Assembly (NCBI GenBank): GCA_022508635.1
Contig: JAFLUV010000015.1
Span: 15,550 to 21,731, forward strand
Reading direction: 5' to 3'
DNA: 6,182 nucleotides
From: Prevotellaceae bacterium
GTDB taxonomy: Bacteria > Bacteroidota > Bacteroidia > Bacteroidales > Bacteroidaceae
Shown here: positions 1 to 4,941 of the stretch, piece by piece
How positions within the stretch are numbered: position 1 is the stretch's first letter
How the letters are laid out: each line of letters begins with the position of its first letter
The notes under the pieces: model-generated
The model's input: only the letters and a program-made list of their open reading frames with translations
Databases searched by the model: none
Told to the model about the DNA's origin: nothing
Translations under genes and position numbers: made by a program

Positions 1-18
1 AATAATTAGTAAGCTACA

Positions 19-900
19 TTATCTCCTGCTTTCGTCTGCTATAGGAGCCACCTTGTGCGTTCCTAAGGCACCTACGTACTCCATGTCACCGGCACCATCC
101 AGCGTATCTGTCTTGGCACTGAGATTGTCAATGTAGTTCACGATGATTGCCTCTTGTGTACATGGCACGACGGGACTTCCCCACTCGCGCGTGCCGTGGT
201 GAGCCAGCACGCAATGCACGATACGCTTTGTCTCCTCATCGTCAACACCCTTACTCTTCAGTGTATTGTGCAGCCAGTGAGCACCCATGTAGACATGACC
301 CAACAGGTACATGTCAGGCTGCGACTCACCCTGCTTGCTGTACTCGCTCATCTTGGCGCAGTCATGGAAGAGGATGGCGAGGATGCAGTGCTCTACCTTC
401 ACACGATAGGGCAGGCAGGGATAGAGTCCTTCCAGCATGTGCAGCATCTGGTAAGTGTGATTGAGCAGTCCGCCCGGATAAGCATGGTGCATACTGGTTG
501 CAGCGGGATAGAGGCTGAAAGGCTCGTAGAAGCGTGCAGCAAACTCCTCGATGATGTCCATCAGTTTGCGATCGCTACAGTAGCCGAGCAAATGATGGAC
601 GACATCGTCCCACGTATCACGGCGCACGGGACGCGGCAACAGGTTGTAGAGCGGGTGATCCAGCAGTGGCTCGCCGCAGGACTTTAGGTCACGGAAGTCA
701 CACGACTTCTTGCCGTCATTCTCTCTAAGATTGTAGAAGACGACCAGTCCGCCCACCTGCGGCCCCACCGTAGGCGGCATGTCCCAGACTGCCACATTAA
801 TGGTTTCAGTGAGTGTTGCCACCTTGAGCGAAGCATACGGAGCCCCGGTGCGTGTCGTCCCATTGCTCCGGCTTATGACGAGATATTCCTTGTTATTCAT
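19..900 (-). CDS. YhaM-like 3'->5' exoribonuclease (OB-fold + HD domain)
   Basis: This gene encodes a 293-residue soluble, presumably cytoplasmic protein. Residues ~5-75 resemble an OB nucleic-acid-binding fold. Residues ~138-265 form an HD metal-dependent phosphohydrolase domain. Visible metal-ligand candidates are HH (138-139), H148 in GGLLNHT, HD (179-180) in LFHDCAK, H202 in LLGH, HH (234-235) in LAHHG, and D258 in YIDNL. This order and spacing match the YhaM/CBF1 family, whose known members remove nucleotides from RNA or ssDNA 3' ends with divalent metal; the activity here is inferred. I chose the ATG at 900. The reading frame extends to a TTG at 930, but that codon overlaps the promoter -7 box (928-935), so it would not be translated from that promoter. 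The last residues (~266-293) are less conserved-looking. Family assignment is firm; the exact substrate is not known. Confidence 0.88.
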   Translation of the reverse strand: MNNKEYLVISRSNGTTRTGAPYASLKVATLTETINVAVWDMPPTVGPQVGGLVVFYNLRENDGKKSCDFRDLKSCGEPLLDHPLYNLLPRPVRRDTWDDVVHHLLGYCSDRKLMDIIEEFAARFYEPFSLYPAATSMHHAYPGGLLNHTYQMLHMLEGLYPCLPYRVKVEHCILAILFHDCAKMSEYSKQGESQPDMYLLGHVYMGAHWLHNTLKSKGVDDEETKRIVHCVLAHHGTREWGSPVVPCTQEAIIVNYIDNLSAKTDTLDGAGDMEYVGALGTHKVAPIADESRR

Positions 901-927
901 CTTGTTCGCAGTACATGTTTGTGCAGA

Positions 928-963
928 CAAAGTTAAGCATTATTTCAGACATTTTGGCAAAAA
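928..963 (-). promoter_or_regulatory. Bacteroidota-type promoter for the YhaM-like gene
   Basis: Read on the minus strand, TAACTTTG (928-935) matches the Bacteroidota -7 consensus TAnnTTTG exactly. A TTTTTG element (958-963) lies 22 nt upstream and fits the -33 TTTG box, though the spacing is slightly long. Transcription would start near 922-925, giving a 5' leader of about 20-25 nt before the ATG at 900. This supports the shorter gene start and makes the gene independent of the upstream terminated transcript. Confidence 0.6.
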
Positions 964-1034
964 CACACAAAAATGTTTCGCGGAAAATCATTCTGCTGTA
1001 ACCCCGAAAAATAACCGCCTCCCCAAAGAGACAC

Positions 1035-1077
1035 AAAAAAAAACAATCTCCAGCCCATCGCTATGTGCCAGAGATTG
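1035..1077 (-). terminator. Rho-independent terminator, minus strand
   Basis: On the minus strand a 7-bp perfect stem, CAATCTC (1077-1071) with GAGATTG (1050-1044), is followed at once by nine T residues (1043-1035). An inner GC/GC pair can extend it past small TG/TG mismatches. In the plus direction the stem is followed by CAAAAAAAG, so only minus-strand use makes sense. It lies 135 nt before the YhaM-like start codon and upstream of that gene's promoter, so it must end a separate transcript or act as an attenuator. Confidence 0.7.
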
Positions 1078-1195
1078 CAAAAAAAGAGATAAGTGAAAAC
1101 AGAGTATCTAAATATATATTTTATTCCGAGTCTTCCGATTATCTTAAAGAGTCACCTTCTTAAGTTTCGTATGCAATCATACTTACTTCCAAGTC

Positions 1196-1252
1196 TTACG
1201 ACCAGGTCTGTCCGCCGACAGAAAAAGATATCCACCAAGGAGTGTTTTTCAT
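1196..1252 (-). CDS. Possible 18-aa tryptophan-containing leader-like ORF
   Basis: An ATG about 26 nt downstream of the predicted start of the candidate transcript opens an 18-codon ORF, MKNTPWWISFSVGGQTWS, ending in TAA. It has three Trp (two adjacent) and is followed by stem-loops and then a terminator, an arrangement reminiscent of leader-peptide attenuators. Another frame over the same bases is also open without an ATG (ending ...SADRPGRKTWK), so coding is not established. No Shine-Dalgarno is visible. This may be chance. Confidence 0.18.
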   Translation of the reverse strand: MKNTPWWISFSVGGQTWS

Positions 1253-1282
1253 GTTTTTGGTTGAGATATTAGTTTCTGAGCA

Positions 1283-1290
1283 CAAAATTA
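1283..1290 (-). promoter_or_regulatory. Candidate -7 box for the minus-strand ~240-nt transcript
   Basis: The minus-strand sequence TAATTTTG matches TAnnTTTG exactly. The -33 element is weak: TTG at 1314-1316 with a 23-nt spacer. It lies back-to-back with the AraC-gene promoter, about 90 bp away. The region is AT-rich, which raises the odds of a chance match. Confidence 0.35.
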
Positions 1291-1333
1291 GAACAAATTC
1301 TACTAAGAATATGCAACAAAACAGAAGAAAAAG

Positions 1334-1391
1334 TTTGCAAAACGTCCTTTTCTGCATTTTATGTTAAAATAATACACTATTTTTGCAAAAA
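1334..1391. promoter_or_regulatory. Two TTTGCAAAA repeats at the AraC promoter, possible operators
   Basis: TTTGCAAAA occurs at 1334-1342 and again at 1382-1390, exactly 48 bp apart, each centred on a TTTGCAAA palindrome. The downstream copy overlaps the end of the -7 box TATTTTTG. A repeated half-palindrome overlapping a regulator's own promoter suggests autoregulation, but no protein is shown to bind here and the AT-rich context weakens the case. Confidence 0.3.
1378..1385 (+). promoter_or_regulatory. -7 box of the AraC-family gene promoter
   Basis: TATTTTTG matches TAnnTTTG exactly and lies 22 nt before the ATG at 1408, implying a leader of about 15-20 nt. No convincing -33 TTTG is found at the usual distance, which fits a promoter that needs an activator. 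Confidence 0.5.
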
Positions 1392-1407
1392 AAATAGCAT
1401 AAAGACC

Positions 1408-2277
1408 ATGGATAAAAACAAAACACAGCAAACTTTAGAACACAATCGCCAAGTCCTAAAGACATCGGGCATCTTGGTACTTGACAAAGTAGACCACATG
1501 CCGACACTGCAAGAACCCTTCATCTCGCATGACCTTGTCATAGGTCTCATCCTCGGAGGAACAGCCAAGGTAGAGTATGATACACAACTCATAAACTTTC
1601 GCCCTAACGACATGTTTGTGCTCATGCCCAACCACACGGTTAATATCACCGAGGTCGCAGACGACCTTGATCTTATGGTTCTCATCATCTCCAATGAAAA
1701 GTTCGAGCGAATGAAAATCGAGTATCCCAGCGGCTATAACGGAAATCTGCACTACCACTGGCAAGCTCACATCCGACTGGACGAAAGACTATCAGAGAAC
1801 ATACACGCACTGCTCCGCGTGCTATACTCAGTATGCTGGTCACAGAGCAAACGCAAAACAACCCTGTACCATTACATGATAGAGTCATTGTTCATACTGT
1901 TGCAGGATCACTGCCAAGAGAATGGAATCACGACATACAAGCCCTCGCCGCACGAGATGATTTTCTCTCACTTCGTAGATAACGTCATGAAGCATTACAC
2001 TGAATCGCGCGAGGTAAGTTTCTACGCAAATCTCTTCTGCCTGTCACCCAAACACTTCTCCTCTATTATCAAGCAACAGACAGGCAAGAGTGCCAGTGAA
2101 TGGATTTCAGGCTATGTCATCGCACAAGCCAAGTCCCTACTCTACTACCATCACCATCTCTCCATCCAGCAAGTATCCCAGCGTATGGGCTTCCCCGACC
2201 AGGCATCCTTTGCCCGCTACTTCAAAGCAAACACAGGCATGTCGGCTCGGGAGTTCAGAGAGAAACGGGGGGGGTGA
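1408..2277 (+). CDS. AraC-family transcriptional regulator
   Basis: The gene encodes 289 residues with the usual AraC layout. The N-terminal part (~1-165) is a cupin-like effector or dimerisation domain; FRPNDMFVLMPN at 65-76 is the typical jelly-roll turn. The C-terminal part (~182-287) is a two-helix-turn-helix DNA-binding domain. HTH 1 covers ~202-222 (VSFYANLFCLSPKHFSSIIKQ) and HTH 2 ~251-273. The family signature GFPDQASFARYFKANTGMSA is at 261-280, followed by REFR. Length is normal for the family. It acts in the cytoplasm on DNA; the effector and target genes are not evident. It is transcribed away from the YhaM-like gene and towards pnp, and neither neighbour is an obvious metabolic target. 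The gene ends in an eight-G tract (2267-2274) encoding the final Arg-Gly-Gly, where slippage would only swap a few terminal residues. No Shine-Dalgarno is visible before the ATG. Confidence 0.9.
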   Translation: MDKNKTQQTLEHNRQVLKTSGILVLDKVDHMPTLQEPFISHDLVIGLILGGTAKVEYDTQLINFRPNDMFVLMPNHTVNITEVADDLDLMVLIISNEKFERMKIEYPSGYNGNLHYHWQAHIRLDERLSENIHALLRVLYSVCWSQSKRKTTLYHYMIESLFILLQDHCQENGITTYKPSPHEMIFSHFVDNVMKHYTESREVSFYANLFCLSPKHFSSIIKQQTGKSASEWISGYVIAQAKSLLYYHHHLSIQQVSQRMGFPDQASFARYFKANTGMSAREFREKRGG

Positions 2278-2354
2278 ATGAATAATTCCCGCAATAAAAT
2301 CAAAGCAAGCAAAGAACGCTACTGGAACATTACCAGCAATCAACCTCTGGCATA

Positions 2355-2433
2355 ACAAGAAAAATCACGGATTCCATGGATTTTACCGGGCACAAACAGC
2401 CAACCGTATATTAATCCAAGGAATCCGTGATTC
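2355..2433 (-). terminator. Long hairpin with T-rich tail beyond pnp, probable terminator
   Basis: Left arm 2362-2382 and right arm 2413-2433 pair over 21 positions with one A/A mismatch (2376/2419). The loop is 30 nt. On the minus strand the stem runs into TTTTTCTTGTT, suiting termination of pnp about 100-165 nt past its stop codon. On the plus strand the stem is followed by CTCATTGCC with no T tract, so termination of the AraC mRNA is less likely though the hairpin could still protect its 3' end. The arms contain the motif AATCCGTGATT. The long perfect outer arms and wide loop are also what a small dispersed repeat would look like. Confidence 0.5.
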
Positions 2434-2467
2434 TCATTGCCAGAAGTTTCCTGTCACTATTTCTACG

Positions 2468-2512
2468 CAGTCACGCGCATATACATTATACATATATATA
2501 CGCACGCGACTG
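2468..2512 (-). other. 19-bp RNA stem-loop in the pnp 3' UTR
   Basis: Positions 2468-2486 pair with 2494-2512 around a 7-nt loop. Read as plus-strand RNA the stem has four C/A mismatches (2473/2507, 2476/2504, 2479/2501, 2484/2496). Read as minus-strand RNA all four become G-U wobbles, so the stem is unbroken. This asymmetry indicates that the functional RNA comes from the minus strand, that is, the pnp message. The stem starts 12 nt after the pnp stop codon. No T run follows, so it is more likely a 3'-end stabiliser or processing site than a simple terminator. Confidence 0.5.
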
Positions 2513-2524
2513 TAGATGTAGGAA

Positions 2525-4750
2525 TTACTCTTCAGCAGGAGCATTGCTACCACGCTCGGGGCGAGGACGACGCTCACGACGCTCGGGACGAGGACGGCGT
2601 TCGCGTTCAACATAGCCCTCGGGCTTCTCGAGCAATGCACGGCGACTGAGCTTGAACTTACCTGTCTTGGGATCAATCTCCAACAGCTTCACCTGCATTT
2701 TGTCACCTTCCTTGATACCTGCCTCCTCTACGGTTTCAAGGCGTTTCCAGTCAATCTCGCTGATGTGCAGCAAACCATCCTTGCCTGGCATGAACTCAAC
2801 GAAGCAGCCATAAGGCATGATGCTACGCACAGTACCTTCGTAAACCTCGCCTATCTCGGGTACGGCAACAATGGACTTTATCTTGGCAATAGCTGCATCG
2901 ATAGACTCCTTGTTGGGGCCGCTCACCTGCACCTTGCCCACGCCATCCTCTTCGTCGATAGTAATAGTGGCACCAGTATCCTCCTGCATTCCCTGGATAA
3001 TTTTTCCGCCAGGACCAATGACTGCACCAATAAATTCTTTCGGGATAATCAGCTGCTCAATGCGAGGAACATGGGGCTTAAGCTCCGGACGCGGAGCATC
3101 AAGCGTCTTCATCATCTCAGAAAGGATGTGTTCGCGGCCAGCCTTTGCCTGCATCAACGCCTTCTCCAGAATTTCATAGCTGAGACCGTCGCACTTGATA
3201 TCCATCTGCGTAGCAGTCAGTCCGTTCAATGTACCCGTAGTCTTGAAGTCCATGTCACCAAGATGGTCCTCATCGCCAAGGATGTCGCTGAGCACAGCGT
3301 ACTTGTCCTCGCCGGGGTTCTTGATGAGTCCCATGGCAATACCACTCACCGGATACTTGATAGGAACACCTGCGTCCATAAGTGCCAAACAGCCTGCACA
3401 GGTACTCGCCATTGAGCTGGAACCGTTGCTCTCCAGAATGTCACTCACCACACGAATAGTGTAAGGATAGTCCTCCGGCAACTGCCCCTTCAGTCCACGC
3501 CATGCCAGATGGCCATGACCAATCTCGCGACGACCTACGCCACGCTGTGCCTTTGCCTCGCCCGTAGAGAAAGGCGGGAAGTTGTAGTGCAACAGGAAAC
3601 GCTGGTATTCGCGAACGAGTACGTCATCGACGAGCTTTTCATCGAGTTTCGTACCGAGCGTACAAGTAGCCAGCGACTGTGTCTCACCACGGGTGAAGAT
3701 AGCACTTCCGTGAGGTCCGGGCAGGGGACTGACTTCGCACCAGATGGGACGGATGTCGGTGGTCTTGCGACCATCGAGGCGGATGCCTTCGTCCAAGATG
3801 CAGCGGCGCATGGCATCGCGCTCCACATCGTGGTAGTAGCGGTTGATGAGGTTGTTCTTCTCTTCGAGTTCTTCGGGAGCCATGTCTGCATGAGCCTCGG
3901 CGTATGCAGCCTTGAACTCCTCACGGATGGCCTCGAAAGCCTCGGCACGAGCATGCTTCTCGAGAGCTTGCTTTGTCACGTCGTAAGCCTTCTGATAGCA
4001 GGCTTCCTTAACTGCCTCGCGCAGCTCCTCGTCGTTCACTTCGTGGCAATACTCACGCTTGACATCCTTGCCGAGTTCCTTGCTCAGTTCCTTTTGCAGG
4101 CGGCACATGGGCTTGATTGCCTCGTGAGCGGCCTTAAGGGCAGCCAGCAGGTCGGTTTCCTGCACTTCCTTCATTTCGCCTTCCACCATCATGATGTTCT
4201 CCTCGGTAGCGCCGACCATGAGATCCATGTCGGCATCCTGAAGCTGCTGGAAGGTGGGATTGATGACGAACTCGCCGTTGATGCGAGCCACACGAACCTC
4301 AGAGATGGGACCCTCGAAGGGAATATCGCTGCAGGCCAGAGCTGCGGAGGCGGCAAAGCCAGCCAGGGCATCGGGCATATCCACGCCATCGGCAGAGAAG
4401 AGGATTACGTTCACATAAACTTCAGCATGGTAGTTGCTGGGGAAAAGGGGACGCAATGCACGATCCACGAGACGACATGTCAGTATCTCGTCGTCATTGG
4501 CTTTACCCTCACGCTTCGTGAATCCGCCTGGAAAACGTCCGGCTGCAAAATACTTTTCTCTGTACTCTACCTGTAAAGGCATGAAATCCGTTCCGGGAAC
4601 GGCATCTTTGGCTGCACAAACAGTGGCCAGGAGCATCGTGTTGTTCATGCGAAGCATCACGGAACCATCGGCTTGCTTGGCAAGTTTCCCGGTCTCGATG
4701 CTGATGGTTCTTCCATCAGGCAACGCGACTGTCTTTGTAATTACGTTCAT
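2525..4750 (-). CDS. pnp: Polyribonucleotide nucleotidyltransferase (PNPase)
   Basis: This is a complete 741-residue PNPase, which degrades RNA 3'->5' by phosphorolysis and can add nucleotides in reverse. Domain order: first RNase PH-like domain (~5-225, with FAAGRFPGGFTKREG 68-82); all-helical linker (~230-315); second, catalytic RNase PH domain (~325-550); KH domain (~563-612, GxxG in IGPGGK 578-583); S1 domain (~633-703). Catalytic features are GHGH (411-414), the phosphate-binding serines in NGSSSMA (442-448), and GDEDHLGDMDFK (492-503) with D495, D501 and K503 at the metal-site positions known from E. coli. The tail (~711-741) is rich in Arg, Glu and Pro and contains a perfect nine-residue repeat RERRPRPER (716-733), probably disordered and RNA-binding. 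I chose the ATG at 4750, which opens the conserved MNVITKTV. The frame extends to a TTG at 4798, but that codon lies in the promoter -7 box. PNPase usually forms a cytoplasmic trimer. It appears monocistronic. Confidence 0.97.
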   Translation of the reverse strand: MNVITKTVALPDGRTISIETGKLAKQADGSVMLRMNNTMLLATVCAAKDAVPGTDFMPLQVEYREKYFAAGRFPGGFTKREGKANDDEILTCRLVDRALRPLFPSNYHAEVYVNVILFSADGVDMPDALAGFAASAALACSDIPFEGPISEVRVARINGEFVINPTFQQLQDADMDLMVGATEENIMMVEGEMKEVQETDLLAALKAAHEAIKPMCRLQKELSKELGKDVKREYCHEVNDEELREAVKEACYQKAYDVTKQALEKHARAEAFEAIREEFKAAYAEAHADMAPEELEEKNNLINRYYHDVERDAMRRCILDEGIRLDGRKTTDIRPIWCEVSPLPGPHGSAIFTRGETQSLATCTLGTKLDEKLVDDVLVREYQRFLLHYNFPPFSTGEAKAQRGVGRREIGHGHLAWRGLKGQLPEDYPYTIRVVSDILESNGSSSMASTCAGCLALMDAGVPIKYPVSGIAMGLIKNPGEDKYAVLSDILGDEDHLGDMDFKTTGTLNGLTATQMDIKCDGLSYEILEKALMQAKAGREHILSEMMKTLDAPRPELKPHVPRIEQLIIPKEFIGAVIGPGGKIIQGMQEDTGATITIDEEDGVGKVQVSGPNKESIDAAIAKIKSIVAVPEIGEVYEGTVRSIMPYGCFVEFMPGKDGLLHISEIDWKRLETVEEAGIKEGDKMQVKLLEIDPKTGKFKLSRRALLEKPEGYVERERRPRPERRERRPRPERGSNAPAEE
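2554..2607 (-). repeat. Two tandem 27-bp units in the pnp tail
   Basis: Units at 2554-2580 and 2581-2607 match at about 21 of 27 bases and encode the identical nonapeptide RERRPRPER twice in the PNPase C-terminus. The unit is nine codons, so gain or loss keeps the frame. The DNA differs mostly at synonymous positions, which suggests selection for the peptide rather than a recent duplication. Confidence 0.7.
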
Positions 4751-4795
4751 CTTGATTAAATTAAACTTTTTGTATCGTCTTGTATAAAAATCGCA

Positions 4796-4803
4796 CAAAG
4801 GTA
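4796..4803 (-). promoter_or_regulatory. -7 box of the pnp promoter
   Basis: The minus-strand TACCTTTG matches TAnnTTTG exactly. The -33 element is weak (TTTA at 4827-4830, 23-nt spacer). Start of transcription near 4790 would give a leader of about 40 nt that is AT-rich (AAGTTTAATTTAATCAAG before the ATG) with no Shine-Dalgarno, as usual in Bacteroidota. An imperfect palindrome, GTACGAA...TTCGTTAC (4801-4819), abuts the box and could be an operator. No RNase III-type hairpin like that of the E. coli pnp leader is evident in the leader. Confidence 0.6.
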
Positions 4804-4887
4804 CGAAGTTTTTCGTTACATATTATTAAACATAAGGTGAAAAGTGCGGCATTGTGATGCATTTTTCTTCTTTGCATGTGAGAAAGC

Positions 4888-4901
4888 GCCGATTTATCGG
4901 C
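4888..4901. promoter_or_regulatory. Palindrome GCCGATTTATCGGC upstream of the lipoprotein gene
   Basis: Six-base arms GCCGAT and ATCGGC flank a TT centre. It ends 9 bp before the -7 box at 4911 and so occupies the spacer and -33 area, where a bound regulator would affect initiation. No recognisable -33 box exists there. It is an operator candidate only. Confidence 0.3.
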
Positions 4902-4910
4902 AGAAAAACG

Positions 4911-4918
4911 TAACTTTG
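4911..4918 (+). promoter_or_regulatory. -7 box of the lipoprotein gene promoter
   Basis: TAACTTTG matches TAnnTTTG exactly, 23 nt before the ATG at 4942, implying a leader of about 15-20 nt. No -33 TTTG is found at the expected place. AAAGGA (4934-4939) could be a weak ribosome-binding site, close to the start. It is divergent from the pnp promoter, with about 107 bp between the two -7 boxes. Confidence 0.55.
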
Positions 4919-4941
4919 CAATCCAAACACCACAAAGGACG

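Larger units (their letters stand above)
1035..1278 (-). ncRNA. Candidate ~240-nt structured transcript (ncRNA or leader RNA)
   Basis: The interval is bounded on the minus strand by a TAATTTTG -7 box (1283-1290) upstream and a T9 intrinsic terminator (1035-1077) downstream. Inside are three further stem-loops: TCTGTC-GGCG-GACAGA (1222-1207); CC-GTC/GAC-GG around loop GTAA (1206-1189); and GTATG-ATTG-CATAC (1182-1169) with outer AAGT/ACTT and CTT/AAG pairs. The second and third share bases 1189-1193, so they may exclude one another. I do not recognise this as 6S RNA, tmRNA, RNase P RNA or a known riboswitch. It could be a small RNA, a leader of the YhaM-like gene, or the mRNA of the 18-codon ORF it contains. 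All functional statements are inference; the terminator is the strongest evidence that a transcript exists. Confidence 0.42.

Noticed and set aside
154..687. 177-codon open frame on the plus strand
   Set aside because: It is antisense to the YhaM-like gene, whose HD motifs are clear; there is no family resemblance and no promoter box.
901..930. TTG start giving a ten-residue longer YhaM-like protein
   Set aside because: The TTG overlaps the -7 box at 928-935, so it would not lie in the mRNA from that promoter; the ATG at 900 fits better.
779..1096. 105-codon plus-strand frame running from the YhaM-like gene into the gap
   Set aside because: It has low-complexity Lys-rich C-terminal sequence, overlaps the minus-strand promoter and terminator, and shows no coding signal.
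2765..3415. 216-codon open frame on the plus strand
   Set aside because: It is antisense to the pnp KH and catalytic regions and is a codon shadow.
3509..4576. 355-codon open frame on the plus strand inside pnp
   Set aside because: It is fully antisense to a strongly conserved pnp frame, shows no recognisable domain, and is best explained as a shadow of pnp codon use.
4751..4798. TTG start giving a 16-residue longer PNPase
   Set aside because: The codon lies inside the TACCTTTG -7 box, and PNPases normally begin near the MNVITKTV segment.
4849..4875. Short hairpin GCAT-TGTG-ATGC followed by T-rich sequence on the plus strand
   Set aside because: The stem is only four base pairs and no plus-strand transcript is expected here; not a credible terminator.
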